A DNA stretch of 36,831 bases from Algoriphagus sp. (GTDB taxonomy: Bacteria > Bacteroidota > Bacteroidia > Cytophagales > Cyclobacteriaceae), in contig JAURGC010000005.1 in NCBI GenBank assembly GCA_030833985.1, positions 1 to 36,831 of the forward strand, in the 5' to 3' direction. A program made the position numbers and the translations under genes. Positions 16,050 through 25,800 of this stretch are shown here, in pieces; within the stretch, counting starts at the first letter, position 1, and each line of letters opens with the position of its first letter. The notes under the pieces were generated by a model. That model was not told the origin of the DNA. It searched no databases and was given only the letters and a program-made list of their open reading frames with translations.

Positions 16050-16118
16050 TCTCGCAAAGACGGAGAGACGCAAAGGGGGATCGAAAGCAGTCCTTGGCGA
16101 CTTGGCGTCTTTGCGAGA
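16050..16118. repeat. Intergenic REP-like inverted repeat
   Basis: TCTCGCAAAGACG (16050-16062) and CGTCTTTGCGAGA (16106-16118) are 13-bp perfect inverted arms. The inner region repeats the theme imperfectly (GACGCAAAG at about 16067, CTTGGCG at about 16097). The motif CGCAAAGxCGCAAAG is a familiar dispersed intergenic repeat in Bacteroidota. It lies between the receptor and sulfatase genes and may end or stabilise the receptor transcript. Confidence 0.6.
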
Positions 16119-16179
16119 CTATTTCTTTTTTTCACGCAGATCAATTAAAAAAATACATCGATCGATTGAGAAAGCTTCT

Positions 16180-18612
16180 TTAAAACTTAAGCGCAGCAGT
16201 CAAGTAAAACGTACGACCATCGGCAGGCATAATCCCTGGACCAGGGTAGCCTCCCGCTCGGCGCGTAAAATAGCGTGCGTCGGTCAAATTATTTACCCCT
16301 GCCTTGATCGAATGCTGCTTCCAGAAATTCCAGCTAGCTGACAAGTCCTGCACACGATAGGCTGGGATCAAACCTACCGTTGCTGCTGCATTGGGGGTGA
16401 TGGTATTGGAAGCATCTGAAAAGGCCTCTCCGATGTCACTCAGCTGCCAGGTCATGGAAAATTTATTGTAGCTGTAGGTAGCACCAAATCGATTAATCTT
16501 GCGCGGTGCATTCTCCACCTGATTGCCTTTCAAATTACGTGTTTGAATCTGCCCATTGTTTATAGAGGTCACTTCAAAATCCCCATAGGTAGCATCCACA
16601 AAGGCTAGGGAAGCAAATAGGTGCAAATAACCTACCTGGGAGGATTTGAAGAGTGGTGTGATGGGATCCACCTCCACATAACCTTCAAATCCGCGGCTAA
16701 TGGAAGTTCCCAAATTTGTTCGAAGCTGGACGATGCGGCCATTGGGCTCCAACTGAGCGATGGAACCGATTCGACCCGAATAGTGAAGGACAAAATAGCT
16801 CAAATCAAACTGCAGTGCAGGGGTCAAGCTGCCACGATACCCTAAGTCAAAATTATAGCCTTTGGAATCGGTTAAATTCGGGTCAATAATATCGGTGGTT
16901 GCAGGAGGGGTCAGGTCTGAAATCAACACGGGGCGGTAGGCCTGGGATAAGTTGGTGTAGAATTCAGAGTTTTTCGTGACATGGTATTCTGCACCCACAC
17001 CAAATAGAGCAAAAGAGCGGGTTCGGGTAATCGGTTCCAAGAATTGCGGTACACCATTCACTCGATTGAGCTGTCCTTGCATGGTGGACTGAATCTGCTC
17101 TAATCGAACACCCCCAGTGACAAGAAATTTATCTGAGAAGCGAAACATCTGCTCCACAAAAGCAGCCAAATTGGAATTCGAAAAATCCAGATTTCGGGCA
17201 AAGGGGCCAGCAGGAACGCTATAGTCAAGTACAGCGGCAGCGGTGCCCAAACCCAATTGCTTGCGATCAATGTGTCCATTGAAATAGCGAAGGCCGCCTA
17301 CGAGCGACTGCTCTAGTCCAAACAAGGTGTAGGAAGAACTAAGACGAACTTCAGATCCGTAGGTGGTGTAATAATCTCGGTCCACCTGACGGTTGCCCAA
17401 ATCATCCTCCATGTTGATCGGACGCATGAACCCTACACTGTTGCGCTCGGCAAAGGTACCATAGGCTTTTCCGCTAATCTTCGTTTTGGGAGAAAGGAGG
17501 TATTCTACCGTAAAGGCAGGAATGTACCAGGGCGTACTAAACCAGTTTCTATCTCGAGTACTTTGCTCTGGGTCAGTTGCAAACTGTACGTCTGTTAATC
17601 CACCAGGCTGTTGGGTATCGGCAGTCATGTAGGTCATTTCCATACCCAGCTTCAGTCGATTGCTCGCTGCATAGCTGGTCTCCAAGTGCAAATGATTGGT
17701 TTCAAATGCACCATTTTCTCGCCAACCTTGACCCTCCCGCCGCTGGTAATAGGCGGTGTAGCTCCACTTCCCTTCTGTACCTCCCAGGTAGTTGAAGGAA
17801 CTAATTAACCCATTGCTTCCCAACGTGTTGACCATCTCTGCAGTAAAGCGAGTAGAAGGGTCTGGCTTGCGTAGAACAAAATTCATCAAGCCCCCAAACT
17901 GCGATCCGAATTGCAGGGAAGAAGCCCCGCGGACAATTTCAATTTGCTCCACTACTTCCATGGGTGGGGTAAAGTAGGCCTCTGGATAGCCCATGGGATC
18001 CGGGGTGATGTCGTAGCCATTCATGCGCACATTAAATTCCCAAGAACGATTGGGGCTAAGTCCGCGACTAGCCACGCCCAATTGGACGCCCGAACCGTCA
18101 TTTTCCCAGATGCTGATGCCGGGTGTCTTTGCAAAAATTTGCCGGCTGTTGTTCATGGCAAGGTTGGCATTCAACTCAGCGATGCGAATCACCTCATTTT
18201 TCTTTCCCGCATTGATACGGTAATCTGCCACTTCAGGGAGATGGCCACGACCTTGAATTCCTCTGCTGGCAGATATACTAAATTCCCCAAGTTCGAAGGC
18301 TACTTCTTCCAAAACCACATCCACTTTTTGCTTGGTATTTTCCAATAGGTTGATCTCCTGTGTGAAGGAATGAAATCCCACCTGGCTGACTACCAACTGA
18401 TAGGTCCCCGCTGGGATATCCTTGAGAAGGTAATTTCCTGTACGGTCCGATTGGACCCCACGAACGGTACCTTGTAAGTATACAGAAACACCTGGCAAAG
18501 GCCGCTTCATTTCATCTAGGATCGTTCCAGAAATTGAATTTTTCTGCGCGAATGTGCTTGTTGTGGCAAGCAAAAAAGAAAGAAAAAACAGCGAGGAGCC
18601 AAAGATTTTCAT
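16180..18612 (-). CDS. TonB-dependent outer-membrane receptor (FecA/siderophore-like)
   Basis: About 810 aa from the ATG at 18612; an upstream in-frame start at 18651 would add 13 residues before the signal peptide, so 18612 (MKIFGSSLFFLSFLLATTSTFAQ) is preferred. After the signal peptide comes a carboxypeptidase-regulatory-like beta-sandwich (about 25-105, SGTILDEMKRPLPGVSVYL, TGNYLLKDIPAGTYQLVVSQ). The plug follows (FAKTPGISIWENDG, VEQIEIVRGASSLQFGSQFGG) and then a long 22-strand-type barrel ending in YLTAALKF. The plug resembles iron(III) dicitrate and siderophore receptors rather than SusC, and no SusD follows, so metal or siderophore uptake is more likely than glycan import. Repeated ATTTAGACTT sites upstream fit regulation by a metal-dependent repressor. 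Confidence 0.9.
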   Translation of the reverse strand: MKIFGSSLFFLSFLLATTSTFAQKNSISGTILDEMKRPLPGVSVYLQGTVRGVQSDRTGNYLLKDIPAGTYQLVVSQVGFHSFTQEINLLENTKQKVDVVLEEVAFELGEFSISASRGIQGRGHLPEVADYRINAGKKNEVIRIAELNANLAMNNSRQIFAKTPGISIWENDGSGVQLGVASRGLSPNRSWEFNVRMNGYDITPDPMGYPEAYFTPPMEVVEQIEIVRGASSLQFGSQFGGLMNFVLRKPDPSTRFTAEMVNTLGSNGLISSFNYLGGTEGKWSYTAYYQRREGQGWRENGAFETNHLHLETSYAASNRLKLGMEMTYMTADTQQPGGLTDVQFATDPEQSTRDRNWFSTPWYIPAFTVEYLLSPKTKISGKAYGTFAERNSVGFMRPINMEDDLGNRQVDRDYYTTYGSEVRLSSSYTLFGLEQSLVGGLRYFNGHIDRKQLGLGTAAAVLDYSVPAGPFARNLDFSNSNLAAFVEQMFRFSDKFLVTGGVRLEQIQSTMQGQLNRVNGVPQFLEPITRTRSFALFGVGAEYHVTKNSEFYTNLSQAYRPVLISDLTPPATTDIIDPNLTDSKGYNFDLGYRGSLTPALQFDLSYFVLHYSGRIGSIAQLEPNGRIVQLRTNLGTSISRGFEGYVEVDPITPLFKSSQVGYLHLFASLAFVDATYGDFEVTSINNGQIQTRNLKGNQVENAPRKINRFGATYSYNKFSMTWQLSDIGEAFSDASNTITPNAAATVGLIPAYRVQDLSASWNFWKQHSIKAGVNNLTDARYFTRRAGGYPGPGIMPADGRTFYLTAALKF

Positions 18613-18700
18613 ATTTTTATTTAGACTTATTACAAATAATAATGCAAACATAGGGCTGAAAGTATCTCAAGTCAATTTTTATTTAGACTTTTTCTAATTA
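18613..18700 (-). promoter_or_regulatory. Candidate metal-repressor operator with repeated TTTTTATTTAGACTT
   Basis: Directly before the receptor start, the 15-base sequence TTTTTATTTAGACTT occurs twice in direct orientation, at about 18614-18628 and 18677-18691. The first is followed by TACAAATAA and the second by TTTCTAAT, so each forms an imperfect dyad (TTATTT...AAATAA; TTAGA-N5-TCTAA). TTTAGAC half-sites resemble DtxR/MntR-type boxes. A repressor of that type, or Fur, is the likely reader; which one is inference. Confidence 0.4.
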
Positions 18701-18867
18701 ATTTATTTATCCTTCTCCAAAGCTTCCTTTATCGCCTAAAAAAACCTCTTTAAAACAACTAAAACCTCCTTTTTTTGACTTTAGGAGAATTAACCCTTCC
18801 TTTATTCTAGGGTATCCAATCTTGATTTTACTCGGATTTACCTGTAGCTTAACTCAAAAATTACCCG

Positions 18868-20058
18868 ATGTCCCTCCGTTTTTTCGCCATTCTATTCTTC
18901 CTTTTTCTCCAGGTATCTCTTGTGGCCCAAGAGAAAATTACCGTCTTCAAAAGCGGGCTGGAGGGCCATGCCACCTACCGCATCCCTGCCATCATCTCCC
19001 TTCCCAACGGGGATCTACTGGCCTTCGCTGAAGGGCGAGTCAAGGGAAGTGCGGATTTTGGAGATATCAATTTGGTCCTCAAGCGGAGCAGCGACCGTGG
19101 TCTATCCTGGTCTCCCTTACAAACCCTCGTAGACTACGATAGCCTTCAAGCAGGCAATCCTGCTCCCGTCGTGGATTTACTTGACCCCAAACATCCGCAA
19201 GGGGTAGTCTATCTTTTTTACAATACGGGCAATAACCATGAGTATGAGGTTCGCCTCAACCAAGGCCTAAGAGAGATTTGGGTGATCAAATCCTACGACC
19301 TAGGGTCTTCCTGGACTAGTCCTGAAAACATCACCATCCAGGTGCATCGTCCCAACCATCCAACAGCTAACCCAGCCTATACCCATATCGCCGACTGGAG
19401 ACATTATGCAAATACCCCAGGCCATGCCACACAGATAACAGAGGGACACTTCAAGGGGCGACTTTATGTTGCTGCCAACCACTCTGTAGGAGATCCACAA
19501 GAACGATTTCGCGAGTACCGAGCCCATGGGTTTTACAGCGACGACCATGGAAAAAGCTACCAGGTCTCCGAATCTCTCACCTTTCCCGGTTCGAACGAAT
19601 CTACCGCAGCTCCCCTCAGTGGGGACCGCCTGCTCATGAGTGTGCGCAATCAAGAAGGAACAGTACGGCAACGGATACTTGCCTACTCTTCGGATGGGGG
19701 CAGTACTTGGGAAGAAGAATATTTCGAACCCCAACTTCCAGATCCAGTTTGTCAAGGATCTCTGCTCGCATTGGGTGTTGAAAAAGGAAAAACAATCCTA
19801 GCCCATTCAAATGCCGCCGATCCCAAGGATAGAAATCACCTCACTGTCAAAATATCCACAGACGAGGGCCGCACTTGGGATCGTTCCCTCCCTATAGACT
19901 CCAGCTCAGACCCAAAAAAATCTTCCTGGACTGCCTATTCGGACTTGGTGCTCCTCGATCCTAACACGCTAGGCATTCTTTACGAGCGGGACAATTACCA
20001 AGAGATTATTTTTTATTCCTTTCCTTGGCGTCGTCCATTTCAACCCACTAGTAACTAA
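18868..20058 (+). CDS. Exo-alpha-sialidase (neuraminidase), secreted
   Basis: This 396-aa enzyme has a signal peptide (MSLRFFAILFFLFLQVSLVA, cleavage before QEK). The neuraminidase YRIP motif (37-40) supplies the first catalytic arginine. Five Asp-box repeats are visible: SSDRGLSW (74-81), SYDLGSSW, SDDHGKSY, SSDGGSTW and STDEGRTW, typical of a six-bladed beta-propeller. FAEGR (53-57), with the acid region that follows, and SWTAYSDLVLLD near the C-terminus also fit. It would release terminal sialic acid from glycoconjugates in the periplasm or outside. It is divergent from the TonB receptor. No sialic-acid catabolic genes (nanA, nanE) are in the window. Together with the sulfatase it suggests attack on mucin-like or marine glycoproteins. 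Confidence 0.92.
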   Translation: MSLRFFAILFFLFLQVSLVAQEKITVFKSGLEGHATYRIPAIISLPNGDLLAFAEGRVKGSADFGDINLVLKRSSDRGLSWSPLQTLVDYDSLQAGNPAPVVDLLDPKHPQGVVYLFYNTGNNHEYEVRLNQGLREIWVIKSYDLGSSWTSPENITIQVHRPNHPTANPAYTHIADWRHYANTPGHATQITEGHFKGRLYVAANHSVGDPQERFREYRAHGFYSDDHGKSYQVSESLTFPGSNESTAAPLSGDRLLMSVRNQEGTVRQRILAYSSDGGSTWEEEYFEPQLPDPVCQGSLLALGVEKGKTILAHSNAADPKDRNHLTVKISTDEGRTWDRSLPIDSSSDPKKSSWTAYSDLVLLDPNTLGILYERDNYQEIIFYSFPWRRPFQPTSN

Positions 20059-20100
20059 CCAGCTTCCTCTTTGTAAGAATTTATTCTTTGCTAATAAGGT

Positions 20101-20637
20101 CTATACTTGCGGTTTCCTACTTTTTTGAAACTGCTCCAAGGAGGATGCTAAAAAGGGCATCCATTCGGGTGCCTGTCGCTCGGCATACGATGCCAAAAAA
20201 TAGGACAAGGAAGGAGTAAATGGAGCGACACGGAGCTGCATGCCTACTTGCTCGGGGGGTTTATCTCCCTTGAGCACATTGCATCGGTTGCAAGCAGTCA
20301 CCAAATTAGTCCAAGAAGTTTTTCCTCCTTTTGATCTAGGAATGACGTGGTCTATAGTCAGCTGCTTGGAGCTCCCACAATACTGACAAGCTCCACGATC
20401 CCTACGAAACAAATTGGCTCGATTCAGCAGCACCCCCTTGTAAGGAATGTGCTTGTACTGAACCAGTCGGATTACCGCGGGATAAGGAAAGCTACGGGAA
20501 ACAGTTCGGATCTCAAGGAGCTCGTAACTACTGAGCTGCTGGGCCTTTTCCATCAGCAAAAGTACCATGGCTTTCTGAACAGTCACCACTGCCACAGGAT
20601 AATGATCCAAATTCAATACCAACACTCTTTTTTCCAT
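20101..20637 (-). CDS. HNH endonuclease family protein
   Basis: The 178-aa product has an HNH nuclease core: CQYC (84-87) and CNRC (116-119) as the structural zinc ligands, DH (96-97) in TIDHVIPRSKGGKTSWTNL as the catalytic pair, and Asn111. The N-terminal 80 residues (VLVLNLDHYPVAVVTVQKA, YKGVLLNRANLFRRD) are the conserved leader of the HNH family common in Bacteroidota and Cyanobacteria. It begins 3 bases after the NlpC/P60-like gene stop, so it is the last gene of the tsaD-smpB operon. Its position in a housekeeping operon argues for a resident cellular nuclease rather than a homing or phage enzyme. Substrate unknown. Confidence 0.9.
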   Translation of the reverse strand: MEKRVLVLNLDHYPVAVVTVQKAMVLLLMEKAQQLSSYELLEIRTVSRSFPYPAVIRLVQYKHIPYKGVLLNRANLFRRDRGACQYCGSSKQLTIDHVIPRSKGGKTSWTNLVTACNRCNVLKGDKPPEQVGMQLRVAPFTPSLSYFLASYAERQAPEWMPFLASSLEQFQKSRKPQV

Positions 20638-20640
20638 CCT

Positions 20641-21438
20641 TTACCCCACTACACGGTGCATCGATATTTCCAATTCATTTTCTGTGCTTTCTCTCAAAAA
20701 ATCCTCCCAATCATCCAAATCGGTAGTTTGCATCCGATGATCCATCCAAAAAACCTGTTCGGACCCAAGATACAAGGCATAATGATGCAGCTGCTCATTT
20801 GGATCTCGTGCGACCAACAAATCTCCCGCCTCTAGCTCCTCCGGAGCAATCTGTACCCCAGGTAATTTTCCTGGAGTCAGATGATAACCTCCTATTCTAA
20901 AAATCAAGGGGAAAACATGCCGCGCATCCATCCCAAAAATACTACGTCCACCAGCCTGAAAAGGGGCATTTAAAAAACGTAAAGCCAACTCCAGCAGCTC
21001 CTCCCGATTGGACTTCACTGTAAAGGGACGGTAAGTACCTGTAAAACCTAGGTGATCTTGCCAGTTGAATAACTCCATTTCTGAAAAATGAAGCCTACTT
21101 CCCGGTAGTAAGTACAAGTGAGCACCTTGGTAGTCAATGGCAGCGATGGGACTAGTCACCACCTGAAAATCTGGATTGCGAAAATTAGCATATGCCTCCG
21201 CAGTAATCTCCTTGATGGACTTGGCCCAAACCCAACCCCCGAGTTGGCTATCCTCATGAAACACTTTGAACCATGCACGATCGGCGGTCAAACCAGTTAA
21301 TAAGTAACATTCTCCAAAAAGGAGCTGTGTCACTAAGGATGAATCCGTCTTGGGCCGTGCATAAACAGGCAGCATGGTCTGCCGTACGATACCATAGGCA
21401 TCAATCAAAGGCCATTCTTTGGAGTTCCCTTTTCGCAT
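20641..21438 (-). CDS. SH3-NlpC/P60-like protein lacking the catalytic cysteine
   Basis: The 265-aa product has an N-terminal bacterial SH3 domain (about 18-85, MLPVYARPKTDSSLVTQLLFGE, GWVWAKSIKE) and a C-terminal NlpC/P60 fold (about 145-265), as in C40 cell-wall endopeptidases. The active-site block GGRSIFGMDARHVFPLIFR aligns without gaps to the usual GGRSxFGxDCSGFVQLVF, but Cys-Ser-Gly is replaced by Ala-Arg-His. The His region (LHHYALYLG) is present. It would therefore be catalytically dead, or the codons are read out of phase: one base out of frame the same bases give Cys-Ala-Ala. It overlaps smpB by 38 bases and is followed by the HNH gene after 3 bases. No signal peptide is evident. 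It may act as a cell-wall-binding protein. Confidence 0.8.
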   Translation of the reverse strand: MRKGNSKEWPLIDAYGIVRQTMLPVYARPKTDSSLVTQLLFGECYLLTGLTADRAWFKVFHEDSQLGGWVWAKSIKEITAEAYANFRNPDFQVVTSPIAAIDYQGAHLYLLPGSRLHFSEMELFNWQDHLGFTGTYRPFTVKSNREELLELALRFLNAPFQAGGRSIFGMDARHVFPLIFRIGGYHLTPGKLPGVQIAPEELEAGDLLVARDPNEQLHHYALYLGSEQVFWMDHRMQTTDLDDWEDFLRESTENELEISMHRVVG

Positions 21439-21871
21439 CTTTTTCCTTCAGGTCCTGCCGTTTGTCGTGATTTTTCTTTCCTCTAGCTAAGGCAATTTCA
21501 AATTTAGCCTTGCCTCGATCATTGATAAATATACGAATGGGAATTATTGCAAGCCCTTTTTCAGCAGACTTAGTTTGAAGTTTGATCAACTCTTTTTTCT
21601 GCAAAAGCAACTTTCGATCTCGTACAGCCTCGTGGTTATAACTACTCGCCATACTGTAAGGAGAAATATGCAGCTGACGAACAAAAAGTTCTTCCCCAAA
21701 AAAAACACAAAATGCCTCGGTCAAAGACACCTTGCCCTCTCGAATAGACTTGATCTCGGTTCCCTTGAGTACCAACCCGGCTACATAGGTATCAATGAAT
21801 TCAAACTCGAAGCTTGCCTTCTTATTTCGAATGTTGATGACCTTCTCAAATCTGTTGGACTTCGTAGACAT
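21401..21871 (-). CDS. smpB: SsrA-binding protein SmpB
   Basis: The 156-aa protein binds tmRNA and delivers it to stalled ribosomes in trans-translation. Visible are NKKASFEFEFIDTYVAGLVLKGTE, IKSIREGKVSLTEAF, the basic region RDRKLLLQKKELIKL, and KARGKKNHDKRQDLKEKDAKRE-type residues at the C-terminus (here ALARGKKNHDKRQDLKEKD), the tail that occupies the mRNA channel. Length is normal. The start lies 1 base after the tsaD stop and the 3' end overlaps the next gene by 38 bases, so the four minus-strand genes form one operon. The tmRNA gene itself is not in this window. Confidence 0.97.
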   Translation of the reverse strand: MSTKSNRFEKVINIRNKKASFEFEFIDTYVAGLVLKGTEIKSIREGKVSLTEAFCVFFGEELFVRQLHISPYSMASSYNHEAVRDRKLLLQKKELIKLQTKSAEKGLAIIPIRIFINDRGKAKFEIALARGKKNHDKRQDLKEKDAKRELQRMAFD

Positions 21872-21872
21872 G

Positions 21873-22886
21873 TTACAACTTTAATTTGGCTAAGGGAACG
21901 AGGTCGTCACCGACAAATTCCTTTCGAAGATACTTGTAATGAGCGGCCATTGCAATCATTCCTGCATTGTCAGTGCAATACTGAAATTCGGGAACATACA
22001 GGGTCCATCCCTTTCGCTTAGCAAGGGAAGAAAGGGTGCTTCGTAATCCTGAATTGGCTGATACCCCACCCGCTATAGCTACCTGATTAGTTCCTACTAG
22101 CTTCATGGCCTCCTTCAATTTGATGAGCAGCATTTCTACCAAAGTATATTGTATACTGGCACACAAGTCAGGCAAATTTTCATGAATGAAATTCGGATTC
22201 TCTTCCAATCGATCTCTCAAAAAATAGAGCACTGCCGTTTTAATTCCTGAAAAAGAATAATTCAACCCAGGCATGCGTGTAATAGGAAAGGAAAAAGCCT
22301 TTGGGTTACCCTCTTTTGCATAGCGATCCAGCAAAGGACCTCCAGGATAGGGAAGTCCAAGTAGCTTGGCGGTTTTGTCGAAAGCCTCCCCCACCGCATC
22401 GTCCTGAGTCTCACCGATTACTTCCATATCCAAGTGATCCCGTACCCATACGAGTTGGGTATGGCCTCCACTGACGGTCAAACAAATAAATGGAAAGTTG
22501 GGCCGAGGTTCTTCAATAAAATGGGCCAATACATGGGCTTGCATGTGATTGACATCAATGAGAGGAAGATTAAGTGTTTTGGCAAAAGCCTTGGCAAAAC
22601 TAACTCCTACCAACAAAGATCCCATCAGACCAGGACCACGGGTAACTGCGATAGCACTGAGCTGCTTTTTGGAAATACCCGCACTAGAAAGTGCCTCTTG
22701 CACCACAGGGATTAGATTTTCTTGGTGCGCACGCGACGCTAATTCTGGAACTACTCCCCCATATTTTTCGTGTACCGATTGCGTAGCCACAATATTATTG
22801 AGTACTTTGCCATTAACTATAATGGAAGCAGAAGTCTCGTCGCAAGACGACTCAATAGCAAGTATAGAAATATCGGTTGTACCCAT
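21873..22886 (-). CDS. tsaD: tRNA N6-adenosine threonylcarbamoyltransferase TsaD
   Basis: The 337-aa essential enzyme transfers threonylcarbamoyl to A37 of ANN-reading tRNAs, with TsaB and TsaE. Visible are the N-terminal ILAIESSCDETS, YGGVVPELASRAH, the metal-binding His pair in HMQAH (His114 and His118), TVSGGHTQLV and GGVSANSGLR, then DNAGMIA near the end. Length is typical. It heads the operon tsaD-smpB-NlpC/P60-like-HNH. Its ATG is overlapped by the divergent tamB start by 10 bases. A TAACTTTG -7 box lies only about 14 bases before the ATG, so the leader must be very short. Confidence 0.97.
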   Translation of the reverse strand: MGTTDISILAIESSCDETSASIIVNGKVLNNIVATQSVHEKYGGVVPELASRAHQENLIPVVQEALSSAGISKKQLSAIAVTRGPGLMGSLLVGVSFAKAFAKTLNLPLIDVNHMQAHVLAHFIEEPRPNFPFICLTVSGGHTQLVWVRDHLDMEVIGETQDDAVGEAFDKTAKLLGLPYPGGPLLDRYAKEGNPKAFSFPITRMPGLNYSFSGIKTAVLYFLRDRLEENPNFIHENLPDLCASIQYTLVEMLLIKLKEAMKLVGTNQVAIAGGVSANSGLRSTLSSLAKRKGWTLYVPEFQYCTDNAGMIAMAAHYKYLRKEFVGDDLVPLAKLKL

Positions 22887-25800
22887 TGGAAAATAAGGCC
22901 AAAGTTACGGATTTTTTACACAAAGCTTTCCGAGTTATGGGTTGGGCTGTCTTTTCAAGTCTACTAGTACTAGTTGGCCTTGGACTTTCCCTTCAGCTTT
23001 ACCCTGTTCAAAATTGGCTACTCGGTAAACTCACAAGCTCCCTGAGTGATCAATCCAATTTTCGTACCGAAATCGGAACCATTCGGCTCCGCTGGTGGGA
23101 TGCCCTAAGTTTAGAAGATATCACAGTCTTTGACCAAAAAGATAGCCTTATACTGGGGGCAAAAGAACTTTATGTGGACTTTTCCCTCTTCTCCCTCCTG
23201 CCTCCTGGTGATCCAGAATTGGATCAAATAAGAGTAGAACAAGCCTACATTCACCTGATCAATCACCCCGGAGACAGCACTCTTTCCATCAACCGATGGA
23301 TAGGGACCCTTGGGGAGGTTTTCGGTACTACATCCAGTACCAATCCCGCAAAAATTGACATTCGTACCCTAGCACTACGCAATACAACCCTTGCCTACTC
23401 CAACCTACAAGCCCCTCCGATTACTGAAGGATGGGACTATTCAAGAATGGAATGGAACGAGCTTAGCGCCAATATGGCAAACTTTCAAGTTGAGGGCGAT
23501 CGTCTTGGACTAGAACTTCTCCACCTGAGTGGCAAGGAGCGGTATACAGGGATGAGCATTCAGCAATTGAAGACAGAGATTGCCTACAGTCCTGAGTACT
23601 TGGAATTGACCAAACTCGACCTACAAACAGATAAAAGTAGAATCAAAAACTACCTACGACTTGCTCCAAAAGGCCCCAAAGGCTATTCGGATTTTATCAA
23701 CCAAATTGAACTGACCGCCTTCTTTGACGAAACCGTCATTCACCTTTCGGATATCATCCGATTTGCTCCAAAAGCACCCATCATCGACGATGCGATTGTA
23801 TTGAGTGGCCCCCTCACGGGAACCATTGCCAACCTCAGCTCAGAAGAATTTTTGATCCGCTTAGGGGAAAAAACAGCTCTTTTTGGTTCTGTTTCCGTAA
23901 AGGGTCTCCCCCAACTGGATAGCACTTTCCTTCAATTGAAATTGAAAAATTCAGTAGTTGCAGCAAAAGACTTGAGACCTTACCTCAATACCAGTGCCCA
24001 GCGGGAACTGAATAAGTTTGGAATCCTTCGATTCAATGCCGACCTCAACGGAACCCTCCAAAAGCTGACTACCACAGGATCCTTTTCCACCTCTATTGGA
24101 AACCTCAACGGCCGTTTGGATTACACAAAAACAAATAAAATCAGTTCCATCAATTCTAAACTTCGAGTTCAAAACCTTGATTTGGGGATCTTGTTTGGAA
24201 ATCGAGAGACCTTTCAAAAAATATCTTTTGAAGGAACTCTCCAAGCAAAAGGGGAATCTTTAGAAACAGCACTCGTTGATCTCAAGGCTAGCATTAGCAA
24301 ATTGGGGCTGAACAACTACTCCTACACCAATATTGAGACCGATGCCATTTACGGAAAAAACCTTTTTAGAGGCAACTTATCGATTGATGACCCAAACCTC
24401 AAAACCCGCGTCCAAGGCTCCCTCAACCTAAACGAAGGGGTGGATTCTGTCAAACTCCTGGTAGCGATAGATACCGTGTTTTTGGATCGCATCAACCTAA
24501 CAAAAACACCCGTTTTTATTAGTGGCAACTTGGATATGGATACCCAAGGAATTACCATTGACGACATCCAAGGGATTGCACGCGTACGAGACTTGAAAGT
24601 GGGCTACCAAGACCGAAGCTTGGATGCTGGAGATTTTTTTGTGCAGTCTTTATTTGCCGGAGGCACCCGTACCCTTTCACTCAATTCAGATTACCTGGTC
24701 ATGGCAGCCTCAGGTCATTTCGAGTTGGAACAAATGGGAAAAGACCTGCAGGTACTCGGTAAACAGTACCTCTCAATTTTACTAAATGAAACCCCTCCTT
24801 TGGCAGACTTGAAGAAGAATTTTTCTCAAGACTACAACCTGGACTTAAACGTGCGGATGCTGGATATCAATCCCCTTATTCATTTGTTTGAACCACAACT
24901 TACTCTCTCCAAAAATACCAGCCTGGAAGGAGCATTTTACCAAACTACAGAAAACACTGTATTTAATTTTTTCACCTCCCTGGATACCCTTACCTACAAA
25001 GGCAATACGGTTTTTGATACCAACATTGATTTTAATACCTCCAAAATCATCAATAGCGAAAACATTCTAGCTTCCTTTTACATCTATTCCAAAAAGCAAC
25101 AGGTGGGTAATACACTAGGATTTACCAACCTAGGGCTGGAAGCAATTTGGAATCAGACTAACCTGGATTTACAGTTTAGCTTGGATCAAGACTCTACGCA
25201 AAGCAAGGCTCGGATTGAAGCAGAAACTCGCTTTACCACGGCAGGCACTTTCTTGAAGTTCAAGCCTTCGCTCCTACGCGTCTTAAACCGAGAATGGCAA
25301 TTTGATCCGAATAACCAAGTAAGCCTACAAGACGGAGCCCTTACGCTCTCCAAGTTACGTGTCTTGAATGAGGGACAGGCCCTAGGGTTGGAAGGAAAAA
25401 TTAGTGCTAATCCAAAAGAATCCCTAGAACTAGATCTCAAAGGAGTGTCGCTAGACCTCCTCAATACCATAAGCCCCTTAGAAGTAGAAGGGATTGCAGA
25501 CGGTCGCTTTGCGCTGTCTTCCCTACTTAGCGAAGCGACCCTAGCAGGATCGCTACATATCGAAGGGTTAGCAATCAATGATTTCCCGATTGGGGAAGTG
25601 GACCTTTCGGCAGCCATGGAAGAACGAAACTTACGACTCAATCTAGAAAACTACTTCAACGACCAAAAGAAAATCGAAATTGATGGAACCGTTGATTTGG
25701 ACTCCCAAAACTTGGACTTTGCTGCCAACCTGACCCAGGCCAACCTAGTGATCTTCGAACCTTTTCTTTCCAAATACATTACCAACTTAGGAGGAACTTT

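Noticed and set aside
18735-18775. AAAACCTC direct repeat 20 bases apart upstream of the sialidase
   Set aside because: Only 8 bases long in A-rich DNA, so probably chance.
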